A stretch of DNA of 64,000 nucleotides from Pseudarthrobacter sp. NamE2 (GTDB taxonomy: Bacteria; Actinomycetota; Actinomycetes; Actinomycetales; Micrococcaceae), in assembly GCF_005796205.1 (NCBI RefSeq), contig NZ_VAHN01000002.1:62001-126000 (forward strand). Direction: 5' to 3'. Of the stretch, positions 1 to 8,530 are shown in pieces. Positions within the stretch are counted from its first letter, which is position 1. Each line of letters begins with the position of its first letter. The translations under genes were made by a program, and so were the position numbers. The notes beneath the pieces are model-generated. The model was not told the DNA's origin. It was given only the letters and a program-made list of their open reading frames with translations, and did not search any database.

Positions 1-627
1 ACGCCCACGCAGTCCGCCCTCCTGATGGTGCCCATGGCTTTGATCTCCGGCGGCCTTGCGCCGGTGGTGGGCAGGATCGTGGACCGGGTGAATCCCAAGT
101 ACCTCGCCGTGGGCGGCCTCTTGTTGATGGCGGTGGCGCTGGTGTGGAACGCGGCCTTGATGCAGCCGGACACACCCATCCTGATGTTCCTGCTGCCCAG
201 CGCCGTCCTGGGCTTCGCCAATGCCGGCATCTGGGCCCCGATCAGCACCACCGCAACGCGGAACCTGCCGCCGCAGCAGGCGGGTGCCGGCTCGGGCGTC
301 TACAACACCACCCGGCAGTTCGGCGCGGTGCTGGGCAGTGCCGCAATCGCCGTGCTGATCCAGGCCCGGCTTGCCGCGGAGTTGTCCGCAGAAGGGCAAA
401 CCGGCCCGGAAGCTTCGGGTGAGGGGATGGCCCTCACGGGTACTCTACCGGAAGCCCTGCACAACGGATTTTCGACGGCGATGGGCCAGTCCATGCTGCT
501 GCCCGCCGCGGTGGTCCTGGTAGGCGCGGTTGTGGCGTTGTTCTTCGCGAAACCTCAGCCGGTGGGGCACTGGGGCGGGGCCCCTGCCTCAGCCAAGGTG
601 GACGCTGGTCTGGATTCCACCGGCTGA
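1..627 (+). CDS. MFS drug-resistance transporter, C-terminal part (DHA2/EmrB-like), partial
   Basis: The reading frame is open from the first base of the window, so this is the 3' end of a longer gene. About 208 residues remain. They hold at least four hydrophobic segments (around GGLLLMAVALVW, ILMFLLPSAVLGFANAG, a segment after FGAVLGSAAIAVLI, and LLPAAVVLVGAVVALFF). The motif around residues 100–120, with GSGVYNTTRQFGAVLGSA, is typical of the later helices of 14-TM drug:H+ antiporters of the DHA2 family (known of the family). Such proteins export small toxic compounds across the inner membrane using proton motive force; the substrate here cannot be read. The last 39 bases overlap the 3' end of the convergent GNAT gene. 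Confidence 0.8.
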   Translation, partial: TPTQSALLMVPMALISGGLAPVVGRIVDRVNPKYLAVGGLLLMAVALVWNAALMQPDTPILMFLLPSAVLGFANAGIWAPISTTATRNLPPQQAGAGSGVYNTTRQFGAVLGSAAIAVLIQARLAAELSAEGQTGPEASGEGMALTGTLPEALHNGFSTAMGQSMLLPAAVVLVGAVVALFFAKPQPVGHWGGAPASAKVDAGLDSTG

Positions 628-1305
628 AAGGCCCAGCTTCCGCGCCAGCGCGAGCGATCCCGTGTTGCTGACGTCCGTTCGCCACTGCAGCGTCAAGCCT
701 GCTGCCAGGGCTTCATGCGCCGCGATGGATGCCGCGAGTGACCCAAGCCCCTGCCGGCGCCATGCCGGATCCACCAGGACCCCCAGGTGGGCCAGCAGTC
801 CCTCCCACTCGGCGTAGGCGCCGCATGCCAGGGGAACCCGCCGTCCGTCCACCTCATGCAGGATCGTGTAGCGGTTCTCCAGATCTGACAGGCCAACTTC
901 GTTGACGTCGTCCGGCGGGCACCTGCCCTCCAGCTCTATCGCCTCCGGGTTGCCGTGCGAGACGGTCATCTCCCCGGCGGGCTGCTGCAGGGGCAGGTCG
1001 TCCGCAAAGAAGAGCGCCGCTGCCCCCAGCCCGTGCCCGCCGTGGGCACGGGTCAGGGTCAGGAGCGTCACGTGCTGTGCCATCTCCTCGTCCGGTATCC
1101 CCGCTGCCGCGTCAATGATCCATTGCGGCCCCACCAGCGCGGAACTTCCGAACAGGCGGATGAATTCCACGGTGCGGGCCGACTCGTCGGCCCGCACGAT
1201 CCGCTCGCCTGAGGCAAGGGCATCACCGAAGGCGTCGTCGTCCAGTCCCAGGCGGCGGGCCCAGGCAAGCTGGATGATGGCGGCAGAACCGGGGTCGAGT
1301 GTCAT
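589..1305 (-). CDS. GNAT family N-acetyltransferase
   Basis: A 238-residue protein. Its C-terminal half reads as a GNAT fold: LAHLGVLVDPAWRRQGLGS is the acetyl-CoA-binding motif A (V-D-P-x-x-R-R-x-G-x-G-S), followed by an NTGSLALARKLG segment matching motif B. The N-terminal ~110 residues (with ALASGERIVRADES and GPQWIIDAAAGI) resemble the lead domain of other actinobacterial GNATs and carry no motif I can assign. The substrate is unknown. It ends inside the 3' end of the convergent transporter gene (39-base overlap), an arrangement where antisense transcription could matter. Start taken at the only upstream ATG with the full domain; 27 bases separate it from the pfkA stop. Confidence 0.75.
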   Translation of the reverse strand: MTLDPGSAAIIQLAWARRLGLDDDAFGDALASGERIVRADESARTVEFIRLFGSSALVGPQWIIDAAAGIPDEEMAQHVTLLTLTRAHGGHGLGAAALFFADDLPLQQPAGEMTVSHGNPEAIELEGRCPPDDVNEVGLSDLENRYTILHEVDGRRVPLACGAYAEWEGLLAHLGVLVDPAWRRQGLGSLAASIAAHEALAAGLTLQWRTDVSNTGSLALARKLGLSAGGIQTSVHLG

Positions 1306-1332
1306 GCTCCCAGCCTAGGACTGCCGGAAGGC

Positions 1333-2358
1333 TCAGCCGAACAGCACCGCCGCTTCGTCATAGCGGCGCTGGGGGACGGTCTTAAGCTGGCCGAGGGCTT
1401 CCTGGAATCCTACGTGCCGGATGTCAGTGCCTTTGAGGGCCACCATGGTGCCCCAGTAGCCTTCAACGACGGAGTCGATGGCGGCCATGCCCAGGCGGGT
1501 GGCCAGGACGCGGTCGTACGCGGAGGGGACGCCGCCGCGCTGGATGTGGCCCAGGATGGTGGCGCGGGTTTCGATGCCCGTGCGGGCTTCGAGCTCGGGG
1601 GCAAGCTGGTCTGCTATGCCGCCGAGGCGGGGCCGGCCGAAGGTATCCAGGCCGCGTTCGGAGTGCGGGGTTTCCATGTGCGCCGGGACAAAGCCTTCGG
1701 CGACGACCACCAGGGGTGCGCGGCCGCGGGCGTGGGCTTCCTTCACCCACTCGGTGACCTGGTCGATGCTGACTTTTTGTTCGGGGATGAGGATGGCGTG
1801 GGCGCCGGCGGCCATCCCGGCGTGCAGGGCGATCCAGCCGACGTGCCGGCCCATGACTTCGGCGATCATGCAGCGGTGGTGGGATTCGCCGGTGGTGCGG
1901 AGCCGGTCGATGGCTTCGGTGGCGATCTGTACGGCGGTGTCGAAGCCGAAGGTGTAGTCGGTGGCGTCGAGGTCGTTGTCCACGGTCTTGGGGACGCCGA
2001 CGATCTTCAGCCCGGCGTCGGTAAGGCGTTTGGCGGCTGCGAGGGTGCCTTCGCCGCCGATGGCGATGATGGCGTCGATGCCCAGGCGGTCCATGTGGGC
2101 TTTGATGACCTCGGGCCCGCCGCCGTTGTCGAAGGGGTTGGTGCGGGACGTGCCGAGGATGGTGCCGCCCTGCTTGGCGATGCCGCGGACCATGGTGCGG
2201 GGGATGTCGATGATGTCGCCTTCCACCACGCCGCGCCAGCCGTCGAGGAATCCGACAAATTGGTGGCCGTGGATGGCGATGCCTTTCAGGACGGCGCCGC
2301 GGATGACCGCGTTCAAACCGGGGCAGTCGCCACCGCTGGTAAGGATTCCAATTTTCAT
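1333..2358 (-). CDS. pfkA: 6-phosphofructokinase (actinobacterial group III, probably ATP-dependent)
   Basis: Phosphorylates fructose 6-phosphate to fructose 1,6-bisphosphate, the committed step of glycolysis; cytoplasmic. The 341-residue protein begins MKIGILTSGGDCPGLNAVIR and carries GGEGTLAAAKRL and PKTVDNDLDATDYTFGFDTA, then MGRHVGWIALHAGMA. In this family Gly at the position equivalent to E. coli Gly104 marks ATP use, while Asp marks pyrophosphate use. Here it is Gly (GGEGT), although the PKTVDND lysine is shared with PPi enzymes; Streptomyces ATP-PFK has the same combination. I therefore infer ATP. An in-frame TTG four codons upstream (base 2370) is an alternative start; ATG at 2358 matches relatives better. 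Single gene, no operon partner evident. Confidence 0.93.
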   Translation of the reverse strand: MKIGILTSGGDCPGLNAVIRGAVLKGIAIHGHQFVGFLDGWRGVVEGDIIDIPRTMVRGIAKQGGTILGTSRTNPFDNGGGPEVIKAHMDRLGIDAIIAIGGEGTLAAAKRLTDAGLKIVGVPKTVDNDLDATDYTFGFDTAVQIATEAIDRLRTTGESHHRCMIAEVMGRHVGWIALHAGMAAGAHAILIPEQKVSIDQVTEWVKEAHARGRAPLVVVAEGFVPAHMETPHSERGLDTFGRPRLGGIADQLAPELEARTGIETRATILGHIQRGGVPSAYDRVLATRLGMAAIDSVVEGYWGTMVALKGTDIRHVGFQEALGQLKTVPQRRYDEAAVLFG

Positions 2359-2488
2359 GATTTGGCTCAAATCCTGGGAGAGTGTTTACAGGCAGAGCGC
2401 CACGCTGAGCTCACCTAGAAGTGTAGTGGGAGGTGTGGGTTACGACACAAACCCGTTACAAGGCCGCCGCCAGTAAGCCGTCAACGCC

Positions 2489-2521
2489 TGAAGCTCCTGC
2501 TCAATGAGGGCAGGAGCTTCA
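2489..2521. terminator. Hairpin between pfkA and the pspC gene
   Basis: A 12-base perfect inverted repeat (TGAAGCTCCTGC / GCAGGAGCTTCA) with a 9-base loop. It lies just beyond the stop of the minus-strand PspC gene at 2540. No run of T follows on the minus strand, so it is a terminator-like or 3'-end-stabilising hairpin rather than a textbook rho-independent site. The rest of 2359–2539 shows nothing else I can name. Confidence 0.45.
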
Positions 2522-2539
2522 GTGGCCGGTAGTTTCCGC

Positions 2540-2797
2540 TTAGGGCCGGTTGAGCGAGCGGCGGTCCAGGAACGTCTGCAGCGGGATCACATTGCGCTGG
2601 TCCGGAAGGACCACCCACGCCAGCAGGTAGAAGATGACCGCCGGGCCGGGCAGGAGGCAGAAGACCAGGAACGCGATGCGCACGTAGGCGACGTCAACGT
2701 TCAGCTTGGCTGCGATGCCGCCCAGGACTCCGCCGAGCCACCGTTGCGGGCCGCGCTTCAGGCCGAGGCCCCTGACGATGCTGAAAAACTTGTCCAT
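2540..2797 (-). CDS. Small PspC domain membrane protein
   Basis: 85 residues, almost entirely one PspC domain. RGPQRWLGGVLGGIAAKLNV is the signature that opens the domain, followed by DVAYVRIAFLVF and a strongly hydrophobic stretch ending FYLLAWVVLPDQ. PspC proteins sit in the cytoplasmic membrane and respond to envelope stress (known of the family). It follows the 99-residue membrane protein by only 3 bases and that gene follows the PspC–LiaF-like gene by 1 base, so the three form one minus-strand operon, divergent from a PspC-containing histidine kinase. A role as accessory sensor or membrane-stress effector in that system is inference. Confidence 0.8.
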   Translation of the reverse strand: MDKFFSIVRGLGLKRGPQRWLGGVLGGIAAKLNVDVAYVRIAFLVFCLLPGPAVIFYLLAWVVLPDQRNVIPLQTFLDRRSLNRP

Positions 2798-2800
2798 GGC

Positions 2801-3100
2801 TCAAGACTTCCGTGTTGTTGTGTCGTTGTCACGTTTCCGGGCGGAGAGCAGGCCGCCCACCACCAGTGCTGCGCCGGCTCCGATCATGAGGCCGATCAGC
2901 ACATACGTGCCGTTGAGGGTCACGAACCCCAGCTGCGCGACGATGATGAGAGCCGCAAGCGCCAGGACGATAAGTCCCCACACGATGGTGCCCACCCGGG
3001 CGCTTGCCGGTCCCGTAGCCTCGTTACCCGCCGTCGTCGGGGTTTCCGTGAAGTAGCTGCCGGGCACGTAGGGCTCCGGTGCCGGATTGCTGTTGCTCAT
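2801..3100 (-). CDS. Two-TM membrane protein of the PspC/LiaF locus
   Basis: Probably 99 residues starting MSNSNPAPEPYVPGSYFTE. The ATG at 3100 has a GAGGAAGG Shine–Dalgarno about seven bases upstream, which decides against the longer in-frame start at 3127. A Pro/Thr-rich cytoplasmic head is followed by two hydrophobic helices (VGTIVWGLIVLALAALIIVA and a second around YVLIGLMIGAGAALVVGGLL) and a short basic tail ending RKRDNDTTTRKS. I do not recognise a named family. It lies between the PspC–LiaF-like gene and the small PspC gene with 1- and 3-base gaps, so a joint role in the envelope-stress system is likely (inference). Confidence 0.65.
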   Translation of the reverse strand: MSNSNPAPEPYVPGSYFTETPTTAGNEATGPASARVGTIVWGLIVLALAALIIVAQLGFVTLNGTYVLIGLMIGAGAALVVGGLLSARKRDNDTTTRKS

Positions 3101-3101
3101 C

Positions 3102-4661
3102 TCAGTTGCCTTCCTCGATGGTGACATTGCTGAAGGTGCCGTCGATCTGGACGACCAGCGGGGCGCCGGGTTCGTCGGTGTTGTAGCTGCTTTCGCGGGT
3201 GGTGGTGCCGCCGCGCTGGCCCGTCGCCTCGTTGAGGTTTCCCATGGTCATATCGGCTTTGATGTCCACCGGCATGTTGTCCGGGATCACGACGGTGACG
3301 TTGCTTGCCGTGATGTCCAGGGGAATTACGACGTCGGACGGCAGCGGGGCGGTCGCCCCCAGGTTGGTGAGGTCCACCGTTCCCCGTCCGGCGGTGATGT
3401 CGATCCCGTCGCGGGCCTCGGCGATGCTTGCCGGACTCCAGTTCACCTGCTGGAACCGGAGCCGGTCGCCGTTGCCCACCACGTTGTACACGCCGCCGGC
3501 AATCAGTGCGATCACCGCGAAGAGGCTGAGGACCCCGGCAGTCCGGCCGCGGATCCCGGAGATCAGGATGCCAAGGCCCAAAACCGCCGCCGCGGTGGCC
3601 CACACGATGGCGTTCGCGGAGTCGCCGAGATTGATGACGTTGGCAGCGTCCAGGGCCTTGAGTCCGCCGCCTGCCAGCAGTGCTGCCCCTGCGGCGATGG
3701 CGACGGCGGGAGCTCCGGGGCCTGCCGGCCGTTGCTTCGGCGGCCGCGGGGTGCTGCCGCCGTACGGGGTTCCGCTGCTGCCGGTTCCGTCGCCGAAGGA
3801 GCCGCCGCCATAGCTGCCGCCGTAGGACGGCATGGAGCCCGCGGCCGGGGAGGTGCCGTAGGTGGTGCCGGTTGCCGAGAAGGAGGAGGTGCCGGACGTT
3901 CCGTAGTCCGCCCCGTAAGTGCTGCTGTATCCGCTGGTTCGTTCCCCGGCCATGGCGGGCCGGGTGCCCTTGTTGCGCTGGGAGAGGTAGTAGATCAGGT
4001 AGATGGCACCGCCCACCCAGAAGACTGTCCAAAGGAATCCGCCGAAGCCGTTATGGCTCCATCCCCAGAAGCCGCCGCCCAGCCCGGTCAGGCCGATGAC
4101 AGTCGCGATCAGCGAACCTGTCATGCCGGTGGACCAGCGGCCGGCTCCGGCTTCCTGGACGTGGATCCTTCCATCCGGTTCCGGCAGGAAGGCCCAGGCG
4201 AGGCCGTACAGCAGGACGCCGATGCCCGCGAAGAGGGTGAGGACAATAAAGACGCCGCGGATGATGAGCGGATCGACGCCCAAACGGTGGGCGATTCCGC
4301 TGGACACGCCGCCCACCCAGCGCTCGCTGCCCCGGTAGATGCCGTGGCTGCGGACCCAACTGAAGAAGTCCGTGGACTGCGCTGTGGTGGAGGAGCCGTA
4401 CCGCGGGCCGGGGAACTGGCCGGACGGCGCGTCCTGGCTGCCCTGTTGGCCCGAGTAGCCAGCGTCGCCGCTGCTGCCGGTGTGGCCGGCGTCGTTCCCG
4501 GCGCCTTCCGGCGAACCGGAGTCCTGTGCTGCGGAGGTGTGCTCGGACGGATCCGAAGGTGTGGTCGACGATGACGGCAGGGGCTCGGTGGGCCGCTGGT
4601 TGCCTGCTGGCAGGGGCTCGGTGGGCTGGCCGTCGTCAGGGGAGGAGGGCTTCGAGTTCAT
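3102..4661 (-). CDS. PspC domain protein with LiaF-like C-terminus
   Basis: 519 residues. Residues 1–95 are low-complexity Pro/Ser/Gly. Residues ~108–160 are a PspC domain (GSERWVGGVSSGIAHRLGV, then a hydrophobic helix ending YGLAWAFLPEPDG). Residues ~180–228 hold two further TM helices; ~235–310 is a Tyr/Gly/Ser-rich linker; ~315–395 holds three or so TM helices. The C-terminal ~120 residues are a beta-rich domain with repeated short strands (DVVIPLDITASNVTVVIP, then MPVDIKADMTMGNLN) like the LiaF C-terminal domain (DUF2154 type). LiaF inhibits LiaS signalling in Firmicutes (known). Here the neighbour across a 125-base divergent promoter is a PspC-histidine kinase, so this is the likely membrane brake of that kinase (inference). 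An AGGAGG-like site precedes ATG 4661. Confidence 0.8.
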   Translation of the reverse strand: MNSKPSSPDDGQPTEPLPAGNQRPTEPLPSSSTTPSDPSEHTSAAQDSGSPEGAGNDAGHTGSSGDAGYSGQQGSQDAPSGQFPGPRYGSSTTAQSTDFFSWVRSHGIYRGSERWVGGVSSGIAHRLGVDPLIIRGVFIVLTLFAGIGVLLYGLAWAFLPEPDGRIHVQEAGAGRWSTGMTGSLIATVIGLTGLGGGFWGWSHNGFGGFLWTVFWVGGAIYLIYYLSQRNKGTRPAMAGERTSGYSSTYGADYGTSGTSSFSATGTTYGTSPAAGSMPSYGGSYGGGSFGDGTGSSGTPYGGSTPRPPKQRPAGPGAPAVAIAAGAALLAGGGLKALDAANVINLGDSANAIVWATAAAVLGLGILISGIRGRTAGVLSLFAVIALIAGGVYNVVGNGDRLRFQQVNWSPASIAEARDGIDITAGRGTVDLTNLGATAPLPSDVVIPLDITASNVTVVIPDNMPVDIKADMTMGNLNEATGQRGGTTTRESSYNTDEPGAPLVVQIDGTFSNVTIEEGN

Positions 4662-4786
4662 ACCTAAATCCTCCTGTTTGTGCTGGTCAGCGCTCTACTG
4701 GGGGATACCCTGACCGGTCCCTGAGTCGCCCCCGGTTGATGCCGGAAAGCGGTCCGGTAAACCCTGATCCGTGCTTGGATTGTTCC

Positions 4787-6220
4787 ATGGCCACCATCCC
4801 CGTAAGACCGCCGCTGGCCCGCAGCAGCGACCGCGTCATCGCCGGCGTGTGCTCCGGCCTGGCGGTCCACCTGGGCTGGCCGGTCAAGAATGTGCGGGTT
4901 GGCATGGCGCTTGCAACCCTTGCCGGTGGTGCGGGCCTGGTATTTTATGCCTGGCTGTGGATCATGGTTCCCACCGCCGATGAGGCCGCCCGGCGCAACG
5001 CCCGCCGCCCGGCGTCGCCCATTGCGCCTGCCGTGAGCCAGCCGTCCGGCCCCGGGGCCTTTGCCCCGGGTATCGCGAGTCCTGCTGTACAAGCCCAGGG
5101 CGCCGCAGCCGCGGACATGACCGCCGCCCCTCTGCCCGGCCCTCCATCTGCAGCTGGTGCCTCGCCTTTGCGCGGAGCTTCCGGAAGCAGCACGGCGGAT
5201 GCGGGCCAGCCCGAGGCAACGCCCTGGTTCCGTTTCCGCAGCATGAAGTATGGCAAGGAAATACTGCTCGGCTGCGGCCTGCTGCTGGTGGCCGGAATCA
5301 TGATCGCGCAGATGCTGGGCGTGGACGTTCCGCTCGGAACCCTGATCCCCGCCGCGGCGGTGCTGGGCGGTGCCTCCATCGCCTGGATGCAGCTGGACGA
5401 GACCCGGCGCGCGGGCCTGGTGGACAAGACCAAGGCTGACCAGGCCGGGGGCTGGGCCCGGCTGGCCGCAGGCCTGGCGCTGGTGGTGGCAGGCGTGCTG
5501 GTGATGGTGTCCGGCTCCGGCTCCTGGGAGCAGACCTGGCTTGCTCTGCTGTCCTCGGTGGCTGTCCTGGGCGGGGTGGTGCTCGTCCTGCTTCCGTGGG
5601 CGCTGAAGTTCTGGCGGGACCTGGAGTCCGAGCGGGCCGGCCGCATCCGGGAGATGGAGCGGGCGGAGATCGCCGCCCACCTCCACGATTCGGTCCTGCA
5701 GACGCTCGCCCTGATCCAGCGCCGCGCAGGCAACGAGCACGACGTCGTCCGGCTGGCACGGGCGCAGGAGCGCGAACTCCGCGGCTGGCTGTTCCAGGAC
5801 CCGGGCCGGGAAGCGGGCCAGCTTTCGGACCGGATCAAGGCGGCGGCAGCCGAGGTGGAAGACCTGCTGGGCAACGCCGTCGAGGTTGTCAGCGTGGGGG
5901 ACGCCGCCATGACCGAGGCCCACGAGGCCATGGTGCAGGCCAGCCGCGAAGCCATGTTCAACGCCTCCCGGCACGGGGGCGGCACAGTCTCGGTCTACCT
6001 GGAGGCCTCCGAGGCGCAGGCGGAGATCTTCATCAAGGACAGGGGGCCTGGTTTTGAGCTCTCAGACGTGCCGGAGGACCGGCTCGGCGTCCGCGAGTCC
6101 ATCATCGGCCGAATGAAACGGCACGGCGGCACCGCCGCCATCCTCAACACAGGCACCGGCACGGAAGTCCGGCTGCGGCTGCAGTCCGCGGGCACTGATG
6201 CTGCGGAAGGAAAACCATGA
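4787..6220 (+). CDS. PspC-domain sensor histidine kinase (LiaS/DesK-like)
   Basis: 477 residues from ATG 4787; longer in-frame starts run back over the divergent promoter region and lack the family start. Residues 8–62 form a PspC domain (RSSDRVIAGVCSGLAVHLGW … YAWLWIMVP), 65–145 a Pro/Ala linker, ~155–275 four TM helices, then a HisKA_3 dimerisation helix with phospho-accepting His300 in AEIAAHLHDSVLQTL. The ATPase domain shows an N-box-like ASREAMFNASRHGGG and a G-box DRGPGFEL. It autophosphorylates and passes phosphate to the regulator whose start overlaps its stop by 4 bases (ATGA). Together with the divergent LiaF/PspC genes it forms a LiaFSR-like envelope stress system (established for homologues, inferred here). 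Confidence 0.88.
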   Translation: MATIPVRPPLARSSDRVIAGVCSGLAVHLGWPVKNVRVGMALATLAGGAGLVFYAWLWIMVPTADEAARRNARRPASPIAPAVSQPSGPGAFAPGIASPAVQAQGAAAADMTAAPLPGPPSAAGASPLRGASGSSTADAGQPEATPWFRFRSMKYGKEILLGCGLLLVAGIMIAQMLGVDVPLGTLIPAAAVLGGASIAWMQLDETRRAGLVDKTKADQAGGWARLAAGLALVVAGVLVMVSGSGSWEQTWLALLSSVAVLGGVVLVLLPWALKFWRDLESERAGRIREMERAEIAAHLHDSVLQTLALIQRRAGNEHDVVRLARAQERELRGWLFQDPGREAGQLSDRIKAAAAEVEDLLGNAVEVVSVGDAAMTEAHEAMVQASREAMFNASRHGGGTVSVYLEASEAQAEIFIKDRGPGFELSDVPEDRLGVRESIIGRMKRHGGTAAILNTGTGTEVRLRLQSAGTDAAEGKP

Positions 6221-6900
6221 ACCTGACCCAAGGGACCGCCGACCCCCGCCCCGCGAACCCTGTCCGCGTGGTCATTGTGGACGACCATGCCATCTTCCGC
6301 TCCGGCCTTAAAGCCGACCTCGGCCCCAGCATCCACGTGGTGGGCGAAGCTGCCACAGTGGAACAGGCTGTTGCCGTCATCGCGGAGCAGCGCCCCGACG
6401 TCGTGCTTTTGGACGTGCACCTTCCCGGCGGCCTGGGCGGCGGCGGACGCGAAGTCATCGCAGGGTCCGCCGCGCTGCTGGGCTCCACCCGGTTCCTTGC
6501 CTTGAGCGTGTCGGATGCCGCGGAAGACGTGGTGGCGGTAATCCGCGCCGGTGCCCGCGGGTATGTAACCAAGACAATTTCCGGTGCAGAGATCACCGAC
6601 GCCGTGTTCCGTGTGGCCGGTGGCGATGCTGTATTCTCGCCGCGGCTGGCAGGGTTCGTCCTGGACGCCTTTGGCACAGCCCCGGCGGACATCGCCGACG
6701 ACGAACTGGACAAGCTCTCGGCACGGGAACTGGAAGTCATGCGCCTGATCGCCCGCGGCTACAGCTACAAGGAAGTGGCCAAAGAGCTGTTCATCAGCAT
6801 CAAAACGGTGGAAACCCATGTCTCGGCCGTCCTGCGGAAGCTGCAGCTCTCCAGCCGCCACGAACTCACCAAGTGGGCCGCCGAACGCCGCCTCCTCTAA
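6217..6900 (+). CDS. LuxR/NarL-family response regulator (LiaR-like)
   Basis: 227 residues. N-terminal receiver: acidic pair Asp22/Asp23 in VVIVDDHAIFRSG, phosphorylation site Asp66 in DVVLLDVHLPGG, and the lysine in GYVTKTISGAE. The C-terminal LuxR HTH runs from about residue 160 (LSARELEVMRLIARGYSYKE … ISIKTVETHVSAVLRKL). Unusually Gly-rich after the phospho-Asp (LPGGLGGGGRE). Overlaps the kinase by 4 bases, so they are translationally coupled. Likely targets are the divergent PspC/LiaF genes at 2540–4661 and its own operon (inference). Confidence 0.9.
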   Translation: MNLTQGTADPRPANPVRVVIVDDHAIFRSGLKADLGPSIHVVGEAATVEQAVAVIAEQRPDVVLLDVHLPGGLGGGGREVIAGSAALLGSTRFLALSVSDAAEDVVAVIRAGARGYVTKTISGAEITDAVFRVAGGDAVFSPRLAGFVLDAFGTAPADIADDELDKLSARELEVMRLIARGYSYKEVAKELFISIKTVETHVSAVLRKLQLSSRHELTKWAAERRLL

Positions 6901-6903
6901 CCG

Positions 6904-7037
6904 ACGCTCTCTCCTTTCCTGCAGCCTATTCCCAAACGCTCTCGCACTCGATGCACCATAAAACGCAGCGCTCTCTCACTTCCCTAAAGGAAGTGAGAGA
7001 GCGCTTACGGCTTTTGTGCAGGAAGTGGGAGAGTGTC
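6904..7037. repeat. Palindromic repeat cluster between convergent genes
   Basis: Contains a perfect 16-base stem (6968–6983 GCGCTCTCTCACTTCC, 5-base loop, 6989–7004). Around it are degenerate copies of the same unit: ACGCTCTCTCCTTTCCTGCA at about 6904–6923, ACGCTCTCGCACTCGATGCA at about 6936–6955, and an inverted copy TGCAGGAAGTGGGAGAGTGT at about 7017–7036. So there are three copies in one orientation and two in the other. There is no T-tract after the stem. It fills nearly the whole gap between the regulator and the aminotransferase. Confidence 0.7.
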
Positions 7038-8255
7038 CTACTGGGCCTTGCCGAGGAAGTCCTGCAGGCGCTGCACGCCGGTGGCCAGGTCCTCGTCGCC
7101 GAGGGCGTAGGACAGGCGCAGGTAGCCGGACGGGCCGAACGCCTCGCCGGGGACCACTGCCACCTCAACCTCGTCAAGGATCAGCGAGGCCAGTTCGGCG
7201 GAGGTCTGCGGCGTGGCGGTACCGGTCGCCGTCGGGAACTCCTTGCCCAGCAGCCCGCGGACGTCCGCGTAGACGTAAAAGGCGCCCTTCGGCGTCGGGC
7301 ATTCCACGCCCTCGATCGCGTTCAGGCCGGCGACGATGGCCTTTCGGCGGCGGTCAAAGGCCACCTTCATCTCGTCGACGGCGGTCAGCGGTCCGGAGAC
7401 GGCGGCAAGGGCAGCGATCTGGGGGATGTTGGAGACGTTGGAAGTGGCGTGCGATTGCAGGTTGGTGGCGGCCTTGATGACGTCGGCCGGGCCGATCATC
7501 CAGCCCACGCGCCAGCCGGTCATCGCGTAGGTCTTGGCTACGCCGTTGAGGATGACCACCTTGTCGCCCAGTTCAGGGGCGGCGGTGGCAATGGAGGTGA
7601 AGGAAACGCCGTCGTAGGTCAGGTGCTCGTAGATCTCGTCGGTAACCACCCACAGGCCCTTGGCCGCGGCCCACTTGCCGATCTCCGCAACCTGCTCCGG
7701 CGGGTACACGGAGCCCGTGGGATTCGACGGCGAGACGAACAGCAGGATCTTCGTCCGGTCCGTGACGGCTGCTTCGAGCTGGTCGACCGTCACCAGGTAG
7801 TCCTGTTCCGGGCCGGCGAACACCTCAACCGGCACGCCGCCGGCCAGCCGGATCGCCTCCGGGTACGTGGTCCAGAACGGGGTGGGGACGATGACTTCAT
7901 CGCCCGGGTCCACCAGGGTGGCGAAGGTGTTGTACACGGCCTGCTTGCCGCCGTTGGTCACCAGCACCTGGGAAGGATCGACGGCGTAGCCCGAGTCCCG
8001 GAGCGTCTTCTCGGCAATGGCCTTCTTCAGTTCGGGCAGCCCGCCGGCGGGAGAGTAGCGGTGGTACTTGGGCTGGCTGGCGGCGTCGATGGCCGCCTGG
8101 ACAATGTAGTCCGGGGTGGGGAAGTCCGGTTCGCCTGCGCCGAAGCCAATAACCGGCCGGCCAGCTGCCTTGAGCGCCTTCGCCTTGGCGTCAACGGCAA
8201 GGGTTGCGGATTCGGCAATAGCGGAAATGCGCTGGGAAACGCGGGCGGCAGACAT
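7038..8255 (-). CDS. aspC: Aspartate/aromatic aminotransferase family (class I, PLP)
   Basis: 405 residues from ATG 8255 ([19 protein letters not shown]). Longer in-frame starts lack similarity and run through the promoter. Fold type I transaminase: [10 protein letters not shown] substrate loop, [12 protein letters not shown]-phosphate segment, [11 protein letters not shown] with the conserved Asn, TDEIYE with the PLP-pyridine Asp, catalytic Lys241 in [16 protein letters not shown], and C-terminal YLRLSYA with the carboxylate-binding Arg. Transfers the amino group from aspartate to 2-oxoglutarate. The sequence fits the Ib-type AspAT common in actinobacteria, some of which also accept prephenate or aromatic substrates. 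Monocistronic on the minus strand. Confidence 0.88.
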   Translation of the reverse strand: MSAARVSQRISAIAESATLAVDAKAKALKAAGRPVIGFGAGEPDFPTPDYIVQAAIDAASQPKYHRYSPAGGLPELKKAIAEKTLRDSGYAVDPSQVLVTNGGKQAVYNTFATLVDPGDEVIVPTPFWTTYPEAIRLAGGVPVEVFAGPEQDYLVTVDQLEAAVTDRTKILLFVSPSNPTGSVYPPEQVAEIGKWAAAKGLWVVTDEIYEHLTYDGVSFTSIATAAPELGDKVVILNGVAKTYAMTGWRVGWMIGPADVIKAATNLQSHATSNVSNIPQIAALAAVSGPLTAVDEMKVAFDRRRKAIVAGLNAIEGVECPTPKGAFYVYADVRGLLGKEFPTATGTATPQTSAELASLILDEVEVAVVPGEAFGPSGYLRLSYALGDEDLATGVQRLQDFLGKAQ

Positions 8256-8418
8256 GGCAGGTCCGTTCTTCGCTTGCAGCCGTGAGGCTGGAATGTGGGA
8301 TTCGACGAGTTCTACTCTATGCTGTTCACCGGACCCTCCGGGGTGCCTGTCTTGAAATGTGAATGCCCCGGCAGACACGGCGGACGGCGCAGCGGAAGGG
8401 GCCGGAAACGGGCTGGTT

Positions 8419-8447
8419 TTACGAACGCGAAGATGTTGCCGTAGACT
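8419..8447 (+). promoter_or_regulatory. Candidate promoter of tRNA-Trp–secE
   Basis: TTACGA (8419–8424), 17-base spacer, TAGACT (8442–8447). It lies 84 bases ahead of the tRNA-Trp gene. The same TAGACT -10 recurs before other growth genes in this window. Assigned by inspection only. Confidence 0.5.
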
Positions 8448-8530
8448 GGTTCACCGGTGTTGAAAACACGGATGATGGCGTGCGCCCCAGTTCCAGCTGG
8501 CGGTTCGTCCTCCGAGGACATTCACTCCAT

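Noticed and set aside
4526..4786. N-terminal extension of the PspC kinase
   Set aside because: It overlaps the divergent gene and its ribosome site and has no similarity to the family; ATG 4787 starts the PspC domain cleanly.
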